Positions 8,604-16,483 of a DNA stretch of 64,000 nucleotides are shown piece after piece. Origin of the DNA: Galbitalea sp036495225. Lineage in GTDB: Bacteria > Actinomycetota > Actinomycetes > Actinomycetales > Microbacteriaceae. The notes beneath the pieces are model-generated. The model saw only the letters and a list, made by a program, of their open reading frames with translations. It was not told where the DNA came from and ran no database searches. Positions within the stretch are counted from its first letter, which is position 1. Every line of letters starts with the position of its first letter. The position numbers were made by a program, and so were the translations under genes. Location: assembly GCA_036495225.1 (NCBI GenBank), contig DASXNG010000054.1, positions 1 to 64,000 on the forward strand. Direction: 5' to 3'.

Positions 8604-9193
8604 CGCGTGGTGAGGGCCGCGAGAGCCATCGACTCGAGCAACCCGCGCACGGCTGTTTTGGTCGAGGTGCGCGCGCTGTGCGGGGTCGAGTTGATGAGTC
8701 CGAAGGTCGCACGTGCTCTGATGCGCAGTTCTGCAACCGGCGTGCCGGGGTGGATGTCGCCGAGCACGCCGACCCACGCCTCGATGTAACTGCGCTGCAG
8801 TTGGCGCACGGTCGAGCGATTCTCAGGCGCAAGACTGTCGAGGTCGCGATCCTGCACCACGATGACGTCTGCGTTGGAGAGAGCGAATTCCACGTGGAAG
8901 GCGACGAGCGCTTTCAACGCGCTCGCGGCATCCGAAGCACGGGAAATGACGTCCTCGCCCCCAGTCAGCAGACCCTTTGATGCATCGAGCAGCAGCGCCG
9001 CGAGCACCGCCTGCTTGCTGGCGAAATGCCGGTAGACGGCCGGCCCGCTGACCCCGGCGGCCGCGCCGAGTTCTTCGAGGGAGACGCGGGCGTAGCCGCG
9101 TTCGGCGAACAGGGCAGCAGCGGCAGCCAGCAGCGCGCTGCGACGATCGGCCTTGGCTCGGTCGCGTGAGGTTTGCGTGGCAACGCTCGACAT
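8600..9193 (-). CDS. TetR-family transcriptional repressor
   Basis: A 197-residue regulator with a clear N-terminal TetR helix-turn-helix (about residues 20-65: LLAAAAALFAERGYARVSLE, then VSGPAVYRHFASKQAVL) and a helical ligand-binding C-terminal domain. It lies between the E1/E2 genes (convergent, overlapping stops) and the divergent carboxylase operon. Two inverted repeats fill the 68-nt gap to accD1, the first beginning 3 nt beyond this gene's start codon. The likely role is repression of itself and the accD1 operon, relieved by an acyl-CoA intermediate of leucine degradation; the ligand is an inference. Confidence 0.88.
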   Translation of the reverse strand: MSSVATQTSRDRAKADRRSALLAAAAALFAERGYARVSLEELGAAAGVSGPAVYRHFASKQAVLAALLLDASKGLLTGGEDVISRASDAASALKALVAFHVEFALSNADVIVVQDRDLDSLAPENRSTVRQLQRSYIEAWVGVLGDIHPGTPVAELRIRARATFGLINSTPHSARTSTKTAVRGLLESMALAALTTR

Positions 9194-9195
9194 TC

Positions 9196-9240
9196 CAGTT
9201 AATCTACACTAACCTGAATCCAGTTAGCCACTACTAACTG
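9196..9240. promoter_or_regulatory. Candidate TetR operators between divergent genes
   Basis: Two related dyads lie side by side: CAGTTAAT(9196-9203)...ACTAACCTG(9208-9216), imperfect, and CAGTTAG(9221-9227) 6 nt CTAACTG(9234-9240), perfect. Both share the CAGTTA half-site. They fill the gap between the TetR start and accD1, the usual place for an autoregulatory operator controlling both transcription units. Confidence 0.7.
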
Positions 9241-9261
9241 AGGACGTGGAAAGCGCGGTCG

Positions 9262-10869
9262 ATGACGACACTGGGAACACGGGTCCACCCCGCGGACGCG
9301 ACGTTTCGCGAGAACGACCTGGCACAGCGCGCCCTCGTCGCGGAGCTGAAAGAGCGTCTCGCGACTACGGCCCTCGGCGGCCCGGAGCGTTCGCGCGAGC
9401 GTCATGTCGCGCGGGGAAAACTCCTGCCCCGCGAACGCATCGACGAGCTCCTGGACGTCGGCAGCCCCTTCCTCGAACTGGCACCCCTCGCAGCCAACGG
9501 GCTCTACGACGACGAGGCGCCCTCCGCCGGGCTCATCGCCGGGGTCGGCATGGTGCACGACCGTCCGGTGCTGGTGATCTCCAACGACGCGACGGTCAAG
9601 GGCGGCACGTATTACCCGCTCACAGTGAAGAAGCACCTCCGTGCCCAGCAGGTCGCCCTCGAAAATCGGCTGCCGTGCATCTACCTCGTCGACTCGGGTG
9701 GTGCATATCTGCCCATGCAGGATGAAGTGTTTCCCGACCATGACGACTTCGGTCGCATCTTCTACAACCAGGCGAGAATGTCGGCCGCGGGCATCCCGCA
9801 GATCGCCTCGGTGATGGGGTCGTGTACCGCCGGTGGCGCTTATGTCCCCGCGATGAGCGACGAAAGCATCATCGTGCGCGGACAGGGAACGATCTTCCTG
9901 GGCGGCCCACCTCTGGTCAAGGCGGCAATCGGCGAGATCGTCACCGCGGAGGAGCTCGGCGGGGGAGACCTGCACGCCCGCGTGTCTGGCGTTGTCGATC
10001 ATCTCGCGGACGATGACCGCCATGCGCTCGGCATTGTTCGTGACATCGTCGCCACCCTCGGGCGACCCGCGGCTCCTGCGTGGGAGGTCATCGAAGCTCG
10101 AGAGCCCGTCGTGGACGTTGCCCAGTTGTATGGCGTCGTGCCGACGGACGTGCAGTCGCCGTACGATGTGCGGGAGGTCATCGCCCGGCTCGTCGACGCG
10201 AGCGAATTCGCCGAGTTCAAGAGTGAATACGGCGCGACCCTGGTGACGGGCTTCGCGCACATCCACGGGCATCCGGTTGGGATCCTCGCAAACAACGGGG
10301 TGTTGTTCAGTGAGTCCGCGCAGAAGGGTGCGCACTTCATCGAACTCTGCGACCAGCGGGGTATCCCGCTCGTATTCCTGCAGAACATCTCGGGTTTCAT
10401 GGTCGGTCGTGATGCGGAAGCCGGGGGCATCGCGAAGCACGGTGCAAAGATGGTGACCGCTGTCGCGACCACTCGCGTGCCGAAGCTGACGGTCGTGATC
10501 GGCGGATCGTTCGGCGCTGGAAACTACTCGATGTGCGGGCGAGCGTATGGTCCGCGATTCCTGTGGATGTGGCCGGCGAGCCGGATCTCGGTCATGGGCG
10601 GCCAGCAGGCGGCGTCCGTGCTCTCCACGGTTCGGCGGGAGCAGCTGGAGGGTCGCGGCGAACAGTGGTCCGCCGACGAGGAGGCCGCGTTCGCCGATCC
10701 GATTCGGGAACAGTACGAGACGCAGGGCAGCCCCTATTACTCGACGGCGCGGCTCTGGGACGACGGCATCATCGACCCGGCTGACACCAGAACCGTGCTC
10801 GGGCTCGCGCTCGAACTGTGTGCTGCGACACCGCTCCCAGCCCCCGCCTTCGGGCTGTTCAGGATGTGA
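9262..10869 (+). CDS. accD1: Acyl-CoA carboxylase beta subunit (3-methylcrotonyl-CoA carboxylase type)
   Basis: A 535-residue carboxyltransferase that moves CO2 from carboxybiotin to an acyl-CoA, here most likely 3-methylcrotonyl-CoA from leucine. The length and motifs fit the MCC-beta branch rather than propionyl- or acetyl-CoA carboxylase: KGGTYYPLTVKKHLRAQ, YLVDSGGAYLPMQDEVFPD, MGSCTAGGAYVPAMSDE, FLQNISGFMVG and GGSFGAGNYSMCGRAY. It is the first gene of the operon that runs away from the TetR gene. Its stop is followed 5 nt later by the biotin-subunit start. Paralogous actinobacterial AccD proteins are the alternative, but the adjacent acyl-CoA dehydrogenase and MaoC/CitE genes favour leucine catabolism. 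Confidence 0.92.
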   Translation: MTTLGTRVHPADATFRENDLAQRALVAELKERLATTALGGPERSRERHVARGKLLPRERIDELLDVGSPFLELAPLAANGLYDDEAPSAGLIAGVGMVHDRPVLVISNDATVKGGTYYPLTVKKHLRAQQVALENRLPCIYLVDSGGAYLPMQDEVFPDHDDFGRIFYNQARMSAAGIPQIASVMGSCTAGGAYVPAMSDESIIVRGQGTIFLGGPPLVKAAIGEIVTAEELGGGDLHARVSGVVDHLADDDRHALGIVRDIVATLGRPAAPAWEVIEAREPVVDVAQLYGVVPTDVQSPYDVREVIARLVDASEFAEFKSEYGATLVTGFAHIHGHPVGILANNGVLFSESAQKGAHFIELCDQRGIPLVFLQNISGFMVGRDAEAGGIAKHGAKMVTAVATTRVPKLTVVIGGSFGAGNYSMCGRAYGPRFLWMWPASRISVMGGQQAASVLSTVRREQLEGRGEQWSADEEAAFADPIREQYETQGSPYYSTARLWDDGIIDPADTRTVLGLALELCAATPLPAPAFGLFRM

Positions 10870-10874
10870 CGCAC

Positions 10875-12872
10875 GTGTCCCTGTTCGAATCGGTGCTCAT
10901 CGCCAATCGCGGTGAGATCGCATGCCGAGTCATCGACACGCTGCGGCGACTTGGCATCCGATCGATCGCTGTCTACAGCGATGCGGACGAGGGTGCTCGA
11001 CACGTCGGACTGGCGGATGTCGCGCTACGCATCGGCCCTGCCGCCGCGGCCGAGAGCTATCTCAGCATCCCCGCGATTATCGGCGCAGCCAGGGAGTCGG
11101 GGGCCGAGGCCATCCATCCCGGGTACGGGTTCCTGTCCGAAAACCCGGAACTCGCACGCGCCTGCGCAGCGGCTGGGTTCGTGTTCATCGGGCCGCAGCC
11201 CGAGGCCATCGAGGTCATGGGTGACAAGATCCGCGCCAAGGCGCACGTTGCGGCACGAGGAGTTCCGGTCATCCCCGGCGCTGGCGAGGCTGGCATGTCC
11301 GACGCCGAGCTGATGGTTGCGGCAGCTGACGTCGGCTACCCGCTGCTCATCAAGCCCTCGGCGGGGGGCGGCGGCAAGGGCATGACGGTCGTCGAACGGG
11401 AGGATGATCTCTCCGAAGCGCTTCTCGGTGCCAGGCGCGTCGCCCTCGCCGCTTTCGGCGACGACACGTTGCTTCTCGAGCGCTATGTCACGCGGCCGCG
11501 GCACATCGAGGTGCAGGTGCTAGGCGATGCTGCCGGCACGATCATCCATTTGGGCGAGCGGGAGTGTTCGCTGCAGCGCAGGCACCAGAAGGTCATCGAG
11601 GAGGCGCCGTCGCCGCTTCTCACCGCCGCTCAACGTGAACGCATGGGCGAGGCCGCCTGTGCCGTCGCGGCGAGTGTCGATTATCTCGGAGCGGGCACCG
11701 TCGAATTTCTGGTGTCGGATGCCGCGCCAGACGAGTTCTTCTTCATGGAGATGAACACGCGACTGCAAGTCGAGCATCCGGTGACCGAACTCGTGACCGG
11801 CATTGACCTCGTCGAACAACAGTTGCGCATCGCGGCGGGCCAACCGCTCGGGCTCGCCCAGTCGAAGGTCGTCCTCACCGGTCACGCAATCGAGGCTCGG
11901 CTGTATGCGGAAGACCCCGCGCGCGACTTTCTGCCGTCAGCCGGCACGGTGGTGGCGCTCGGATCGCCGTCCGGTGCGGGAGTGAGGGTGGACAGTGCGC
12001 TCATCGAAGGTGTCGTCGTGACCTCCGATTACGATCCGATGCTCGCGAAGATCGTCGGCTTCGGAGCCAATCGCGACGAAGCCCTCGCCCGACTGGATGC
12101 CGCCCTCGCCGACACCCTCGTCCTCGGGGTCCGCACCAACCGACAGTTTCTGCGCGGACTCCTTGCCGACCCTGACGTTCGGGCAGGCCGGCTCGATACG
12201 GGGCTCATCGAAAGATCGCGAGCCGCCGAAACGCGCGGCGCGCCGGATGACGCGGCTCTCGTGACCGTGGCGCTCACCTTGCACGCTTTCGGCTGGGCCG
12301 GCTCGCCGTGGCACCGGCCAAGCGGCTGGCGCGTTGGCGTCGCTCGCCAGGTTCGTTACGTGCTGAGGCACGGCTCAGAAGACTTCGACGTGCTTGTGAG
12401 CGGCCCGCCGGATGACGCGAGGACCGAGATCGGCGGAGTGACCAGGCACGCGCGGTATGCATGTCGCGACGGCAAGACTTCGGTCGAGCTTGACGGTCGG
12501 ATCGTGACATCCACTGTCGTAGTTGTCGCGAACCGAATCTGGGTCGGAAGCCACGATTTTGCGGTTGATTTCGAGGTCGTCTCCCGTGAGCAAGCGCTCG
12601 CCGAGCACCGAGCGACCCTGACCCGCGTCCCCGGTGCGGTGAGCCCGGAGGTGCGCACGCCCATGCCGGGCACGGTCGTGGCGGTCGCCGTCGCGACCGG
12701 CGACACCGTTGCGATTGGTCAGCTCATCGCCACCATCGAAGCCATGAAGATGGAGCACACCATGCTCGCTTCCACAGCCGGCGTCGTCACCCTCGACGTC
12801 TCACCGGGCGACCAGGTCGCACTCGACCAGGTCGTCGCATCCATCAGTCCTCACGAAGGAGCAGCACCATGA
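10875..12872 (+). CDS. accA1: Acyl-CoA carboxylase alpha subunit (biotin carboxylase plus biotin carrier)
   Basis: A 665-residue fusion of biotin carboxylase (about 1-450), a BT-like linker and a C-terminal biotin carrier domain. The N-terminus LIANRGEIACRVI, ATP-grasp glycine loop KPSAGGGGKGM, RECSLQRRHQKVIEEAPSP and MNTRLQVEHPVTE are diagnostic; the biotinylated lysine is Lys625 in EAMKMEHTM. GTG 10875 is preferred because AGGA (10861-10864) lies 10 nt upstream; an in-frame GTG at 10866 that overlaps the accD1 stop would leave no room for it. It overlaps the acyl-CoA dehydrogenase start by 4 nt. With AccD1 it forms the carboxylase. Confidence 0.93.
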   Translation: MSLFESVLIANRGEIACRVIDTLRRLGIRSIAVYSDADEGARHVGLADVALRIGPAAAAESYLSIPAIIGAARESGAEAIHPGYGFLSENPELARACAAAGFVFIGPQPEAIEVMGDKIRAKAHVAARGVPVIPGAGEAGMSDAELMVAAADVGYPLLIKPSAGGGGKGMTVVEREDDLSEALLGARRVALAAFGDDTLLLERYVTRPRHIEVQVLGDAAGTIIHLGERECSLQRRHQKVIEEAPSPLLTAAQRERMGEAACAVAASVDYLGAGTVEFLVSDAAPDEFFFMEMNTRLQVEHPVTELVTGIDLVEQQLRIAAGQPLGLAQSKVVLTGHAIEARLYAEDPARDFLPSAGTVVALGSPSGAGVRVDSALIEGVVVTSDYDPMLAKIVGFGANRDEALARLDAALADTLVLGVRTNRQFLRGLLADPDVRAGRLDTGLIERSRAAETRGAPDDAALVTVALTLHAFGWAGSPWHRPSGWRVGVARQVRYVLRHGSEDFDVLVSGPPDDARTEIGGVTRHARYACRDGKTSVELDGRIVTSTVVVVANRIWVGSHDFAVDFEVVSREQALAEHRATLTRVPGAVSPEVRTPMPGTVVAVAVATGDTVAIGQLIATIEAMKMEHTMLASTAGVVTLDVSPGDQVALDQVVASISPHEGAAP

Positions 12873-14035
12873 ACAACGACCTCAGCCGAGAAGAACAACA
12901 ACTGAGCGACGAGGTGCGCGACTTCGCCGACAGCGTCGTCGCGCCCGCGGCGTACGAGTACGACACCAAGCGTGAGCTGCCGTACGACATCATCGCGGCG
13001 ATGGGCGACATGGGCCTCTTCGGGCTGCCGATTGCGAAGGAGTACGGCGGGCAGGGTCGCACCTACTTCGAGTTGTGCCTTGCGATCGAGCAGCTGAGTC
13101 GCGCCGACCAGTCCATCGGGGTCACGCTCGAGGCGGGCGTCGGGCTCGGCATCATGCCGATCTACCGATTCGGCACGGAGGAACAGCGACAGCGTTGGCT
13201 GCCCGATCTGACTGCCGGTCGCGCGCTCGCAGGCTTCGGTCTGACGGAGGCTGAGGCGGGATCGGATGCCGCGCACACACAGACCACCGCGGTACTCGAC
13301 GGTGGGGAGTGGGTCATCAACGGGTCTAAGCAGTTCATCACGAACTCCGGAAGCAAGATCACCAGGCTGGTGACGGTGACCGCGGTCACCGGCGAAAGCA
13401 CCCGGGGCGACGGCAGCGTGCGCAAGGAACTGACAGCGATCCTGGTGCCGAACGGAACCCCAGGATTCACGGTCGAGCCCAGCTACGACAAGGTCGGCTG
13501 GCACACATCCGACACCCACCCTCTTCGGTTCGAAAACGTTCGAGTGCCAGCGGCCAATCTGCTTGGGGAATGCGGTCGGGGCTTCGCCCAGTTCCTTGAG
13601 GTGCTCGACGAGGGGCGTGTCGCGTTCGCGGCGCTCTGCACCGGAGCGGCGCAAGGTTGTCTCGAAGAAGCCATGCGGTACGCGGCATCCAGAAACGTTT
13701 TCGGGCATCCGATCGGCGAAAACCAGCACATCGCGTTCAAGATTGCGCGGATGCAGGCGCGCGTGCACTCGGCGCGGCTCGCGTACTACGACGCGGCGCG
13801 ACGAATCGATGCTGGGCAGCCCTTCAAGCTGCAGGCTTCGCTCGCCAAACTGATCGCGAGCGAAGCCGCCATGGACAACGCGAGAGACGCGACCCAGATC
13901 TTCGGTGGGTACGGTTTTCTCAACGAAAACCCGGTCGCGCGGCACTATCGGGACTCGAAGATTCTCGAGATCGGCGAAGGCACCACGGAGGTTCAGCTGA
14001 TGGTCATCAGCAGGGAGTTGGGGTTCGCGGCATGA
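12869..14035 (+). CDS. Acyl-CoA dehydrogenase (branched-chain degradation)
   Basis: A 388-residue FAD enzyme that oxidises an acyl-CoA to the 2-enoyl-CoA, passing electrons to ETF. Family motifs: FGLTEAEAGSDAAHT and WVINGSKQFITNSG around the flavin, and QIFGGYGFLNENPVARHYRD near the end. The catalytic base appears to be Glu370 in EIGEGTTEVQ, the position used by short/medium-chain enzymes; the alternative isovaleryl-CoA dehydrogenase position (helix G, LDEGRVAFA) carries glycine. Position between the carboxylase and MaoC genes matches fadE19 of M. tuberculosis and suggests isovaleryl-CoA or another branched substrate; the sequence itself does not fix this. Confidence 0.9.
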   Translation: MNNDLSREEQQLSDEVRDFADSVVAPAAYEYDTKRELPYDIIAAMGDMGLFGLPIAKEYGGQGRTYFELCLAIEQLSRADQSIGVTLEAGVGLGIMPIYRFGTEEQRQRWLPDLTAGRALAGFGLTEAEAGSDAAHTQTTAVLDGGEWVINGSKQFITNSGSKITRLVTVTAVTGESTRGDGSVRKELTAILVPNGTPGFTVEPSYDKVGWHTSDTHPLRFENVRVPAANLLGECGRGFAQFLEVLDEGRVAFAALCTGAAQGCLEEAMRYAASRNVFGHPIGENQHIAFKIARMQARVHSARLAYYDAARRIDAGQPFKLQASLAKLIASEAAMDNARDATQIFGGYGFLNENPVARHYRDSKILEIGEGTTEVQLMVISRELGFAA

Positions 14036-14505
14036 GCGACATCGAACAACGGGGGCTGTACTTCGAGGAATTCGTGGTCGGCGACCGGTACCTTCATCGG
14101 CCGGGGCGCACGGTCACGGAGGCCGACAACGTGCTCTTCTCCACGCTCACCATGAACTCGCAGGCGCTGCACCTCGATGCCGCGTGGTCCGCGACCCAGC
14201 CGTTCGGGCAGCGGCTCGTCAACTCGATGTTCACACTCGCCACCATGGTCGGCAGCTCGGTAGGGCAACTGACACAGGGCACGCTTGTCGCGAACCTCGG
14301 GTTTAGCGCGGTCGCATTTCCGGCGCCGCTGTTCATCGGGGACACGCTGTACTCCGAGACGACGATCGAGGCGGCCCGGCTGTCGGAGTCGCGCCCCGGG
14401 CAGGGCATCGTCACGCTGGCTCACACGGGACGCAACCAGGACGGCGTCGTAGTGGCAACGGCCGGGCGTTCGGCGCTGATGTGGTGCGAGGGCGCGCGAC
14501 CATGA
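14032..14505 (+). CDS. MaoC-family (R)-hydratase
   Basis: A 157-residue single hot-dog hydratase. The hydratase-2 motif is recognisable as DNVLFSTLTMNSQALHLD, with an Asp and a His spaced as in MaoC enzymes, followed by VNSMFTLATMVG. It overlaps the preceding dehydrogenase and the following CitE-like gene by 4 nt each. In M. tuberculosis the equivalent gene (Rv2499c) lies in the same order next to the CitE-like lyase; a role hydrating an enoyl-CoA such as 3-methylglutaconyl-, mesaconyl- or itaconyl-CoA is expected. Substrate is inferred from context only. Confidence 0.85.
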   Translation: MSDIEQRGLYFEEFVVGDRYLHRPGRTVTEADNVLFSTLTMNSQALHLDAAWSATQPFGQRLVNSMFTLATMVGSSVGQLTQGTLVANLGFSAVAFPAPLFIGDTLYSETTIEAARLSESRPGQGIVTLAHTGRNQDGVVVATAGRSALMWCEGARP

Positions 14506-15305
14506 GCTTTGAGCTCGGGCCCGCGATCCTGTTCTGCCCCGCGGACCGTCCGGAGCGTTACGACAAGGCGGCGGCACGGGCGGATGCCGTCATCCTCGAC
14601 CTCGAGGATGCGGTTGCCGCGGCAGACAAACCTGCTGCCAGGGAGGCCCTGCTCGAGCATCGACTCGACCCGGCGACGACAATCGTCAGGGTCAACGGCT
14701 TCGAGACCGAGCACTTCGAGCTCGACCTCGCCGTCTTACGGGCTACCGATTACCGCACTGTGATGCTGCCGAAGGCGACGTCGCGCGCCCAGTTGGGGTC
14801 GCTTCGCGGGTTCGATGTCGTCGCGCTGTGCGAGACGGCAGCGGGCATCCTGAATGCTCGGGAGATTGCGGAAGTCGAGCACGTCGTTGCCCTCATGTGG
14901 GGCGCGGAAGACCTCGTGGCCTCCCTCGGCGGCACATCGAGCAGGCGCGACGGCCGCTATCGCGACGTCCCGCGCCAGGCCAGGTCGGCCGTGCTGCTCG
15001 CGGGGGCGGCATCCGATGTTGCCGTTATCGACGCTGTGTTCATGGATATCGCGAATCTCGACGGACTCGCGGAGGAGGCGCAGGATGCCGCCGCCAGCGG
15101 TTTCGCCGCGACAGCGTGTATCCACCCGAGCCAGGTCGAGACGATCCGCCAGGCGTATGCCCCCACCCCAGAGCAGGTCGCGGACGCGCAGGCGCTCCTG
15201 GATGCTGCGGCTCACGAACGCGGTGCGTTCAGCTTCCGCGGTCGCATGGTCGACGAGCCTGTGCTCCGCCACGCCCGCACCCTCCTCGCCCGTGCCCGGA
15301 TGTAG
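14502..15305 (+). CDS. CitE-like beta-hydroxyacyl-CoA lyase (HpcH/HpaI family)
   Basis: A 267-residue TIM-barrel lyase. Visible motifs are LFCPADRPERYDKAAARAD (CoA-side loop), ILDLEDAV (metal site), IVRVNGF, VMLPKATS, ALCETAAGILNAREI (metal-binding Glu) and MWGAEDLVASLGG. Stand-alone CitE-like proteins are not citrate lyase subunits; the M. tuberculosis counterpart Rv2498c has been assigned to cleavage of HMG-CoA/citramalyl-CoA-type substrates in leucine and itaconate breakdown. It is the last gene of the operon. Its stop codon TAG is provided by the first bases of the repeat at 15302. Confidence 0.87.
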   Translation: MSFELGPAILFCPADRPERYDKAAARADAVILDLEDAVAAADKPAAREALLEHRLDPATTIVRVNGFETEHFELDLAVLRATDYRTVMLPKATSRAQLGSLRGFDVVALCETAAGILNAREIAEVEHVVALMWGAEDLVASLGGTSSRRDGRYRDVPRQARSAVLLAGAASDVAVIDAVFMDIANLDGLAEEAQDAAASGFAATACIHPSQVETIRQAYAPTPEQVADAQALLDAAAHERGAFSFRGRMVDEPVLRHARTLLARARM

Positions 15306-15411
15306 TTGGTTGAGTAGCGCGCCGCGAAGCGGCTCGCGTATCGAAACCTGTTTTCGGAACGCTCAAGTCGGGTTTCGCTACGACCGCGGCGCGGTCCACT
15401 CAACCAACTAC
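15302..15411. repeat. Palindromic GTAGTTGG repeat
   Basis: Two arms of the repeat family face each other: GTAGTTGGTTGAGTAGCG at 15302 and the reverse complement ending CAACCAACTAC at 15411, with a short degenerate centre. It sits exactly between the convergent lyase and toxin genes, contains the lyase stop codon and abuts the toxin stop codon, so it may also act as a bidirectional terminator. Confidence 0.85.
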
Positions 15412-15807
15412 TCAGGCGACGGCGGGGCCCCTGCCGCGGTCTACCGTCTCCTCGCGGAGCTCGTTCGCGATGTCATCCACGGTGGGCAACCGTTCAGTAG
15501 AAATAGCCGCGATGAACGTGTACGCGTCACCGTTGGTCATCGCGAGCCGGCGACCGTTTGCGCCGAGAAACACGGTGAGAGCAGCGAGCGCCAGCTTGTG
15601 ATTGCCCGACTCCAGCCCTTTGGTGCGTGCGAGTGACTGCACGAGGGCCGCAGCCTTGTCTTCCAGTGTCGGGTAGACATCCTCACCCTCGTATCGTGCG
15701 CGAGGACGCGCGAGCGCTGCCTCGATGAGTCCGAGATCTCGCACGGAAACTTCGCCGAGGGTGCGCTCGGCGATGTAGACCAGCTCGGGCAACGAGAGGT
15801 AGATCAC
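15412..15807 (-). CDS. Doc-type Fic-fold toxin with degenerate active site
   Basis: A 131-residue protein of the death-on-curing family: N-terminal LPELVYIAERTLG, the family-typical DLGLIEAALARPRARYEGED, then a C-terminal TNGDAYTFIAAIS. Doc enzymes inactivate EF-Tu using the Fic loop HxFx(D/A)GNKR. Here the aligned segment is KGLESGNHK (63-71): the catalytic His is Lys, and Asp and Arg are also lost. It is therefore probably inactive as a phosphotransferase or has a different activity. Its start overlaps the antitoxin stop by 4 nt, the classic antitoxin-first order. The second Doc protein at 41938 keeps the motif. Confidence 0.82.
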   Translation of the reverse strand: MIYLSLPELVYIAERTLGEVSVRDLGLIEAALARPRARYEGEDVYPTLEDKAAALVQSLARTKGLESGNHKLALAALTVFLGANGRRLAMTNGDAYTFIAAISTERLPTVDDIANELREETVDRGRGPAVA

Positions 15808-16007
15808 CGGCTGAGCCGCTCGAGCGCCTCAGCATAGATCGGCAACTCCTCATCGAGGATCTCGTCGATCAGATCGGCCCGGCTGTGCGCCTCGATGTAC
15901 TCGCGGATGGCCTGCCTCGCGACCTCCTGCATGGAACGTGCCTCGTGGTCGGCGCGTTTGCGCAGAGCATCCAGTTCGTCGGCTGTCAGCCGGAGCGTCA
16001 TTGCCAT
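15804..16007 (-). CDS. Ribbon-helix-helix antitoxin
   Basis: A 67-residue protein starting MAMTLRLTADELDALRKRAD, a ribbon-helix-helix DNA-binding segment with beta strand MTLRL and two helices. The C-terminal ~25 residues (acidic, AHSRADLIDEILDEELP) would wrap the toxin. It lies upstream of and overlaps the Doc-like gene. The same N-terminus MAMTLRL occurs in the antitoxin at 41735, so the two modules are related. A perfect 13-bp palindrome 7 nt upstream of the start is the likely autoregulatory operator. Confidence 0.83.
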   Translation of the reverse strand: MAMTLRLTADELDALRKRADHEARSMQEVARQAIREYIEAHSRADLIDEILDEELPIYAEALERLSR

Positions 16008-16013
16008 ACGTCC

Positions 16014-16026
16014 ACGGTATTACCGT
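16014..16026. promoter_or_regulatory. Palindromic antitoxin operator
   Basis: ACGGTA-T-TACCGT is a perfect dyad immediately upstream of the RHH antitoxin start, analogous in position and size to the GATACCAG-A-CTGGTATC dyad before the second antitoxin at 41735. Both have a single central base and contain the GGTA/TACC core. Confidence 0.65.
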
Positions 16027-16048
16027 TGACACCGCAATGTAAGGGCGA

Positions 16049-16483
16049 CTATTCCTCGAAGGTATTGACCATCGCGAACGCCGCCCGTTCGAGGTAGCCC
16101 CACAGCGTGGCGTCCTGCAGCGGCGGCAACTCGATGCTGTCTAGCGCGGCACGCATGTGGTGCAGCCAGCGGTCGCGGGCAGCAGGATTCACTTTGAAGG
16201 GTTGGTGGCGCATTCGGAGCCTCGGATGTCCGCGCTCCTGGCTGTACGTGCCAGGGCCACCCCAGTACTGTTCGAGAAACCCGGTGAGCCGCTGGATGGC
16301 GCCTTCGAGGTCTTCTTCCGGATACAGCGGGCGCAAGAGTTCGTCGTCCGCGACTCCCGCGTAGAACGCGCGCACCAGTTTCTCGAATGTTGGCCTGCCG
16401 CCGACCTCGCGCCAGAAGTTGCCGGTGACCGCTTCGCCACCTTCGGACGCGCGGAGGGTGAGCGGGCTCTTGTCGTCACTCAT
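16049..16483 (-). CDS. glbO: Truncated haemoglobin, group II (HbO type)
   Basis: A 144-residue 2-on-2 globin that binds O2 and possibly NO or peroxide. Family features: NFWREVGGRPTFEKLVRAFY at the N-terminus, LRPLYPEEDLEGA, FLEQYWGGPGTYSQERGHP and RLRMRHQPFKV with the proximal histidine, then DRWLHHM. ATG 16483 is chosen because it forms an 8-nt overlap with the MscS stop; an upstream in-frame ATG (16498) would add five residues. Transcription from the channel gene is likely. Globin and pepN are neighbours in mycobacteria as well. Confidence 0.92.
   Translation of the reverse strand: MSDDKSPLTLRASEGGEAVTGNFWREVGGRPTFEKLVRAFYAGVADDELLRPLYPEEDLEGAIQRLTGFLEQYWGGPGTYSQERGHPRLRMRHQPFKVNPAARDRWLHHMRAALDSIELPPLQDATLWGYLERAAFAMVNTFEE

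Noticed and set aside
15412..16026. Pseudogene call for the first Doc-like toxin
   Set aside because: The frame is intact, full length and correctly coupled to its antitoxin; loss of the active-site His alone does not make it a pseudogene.
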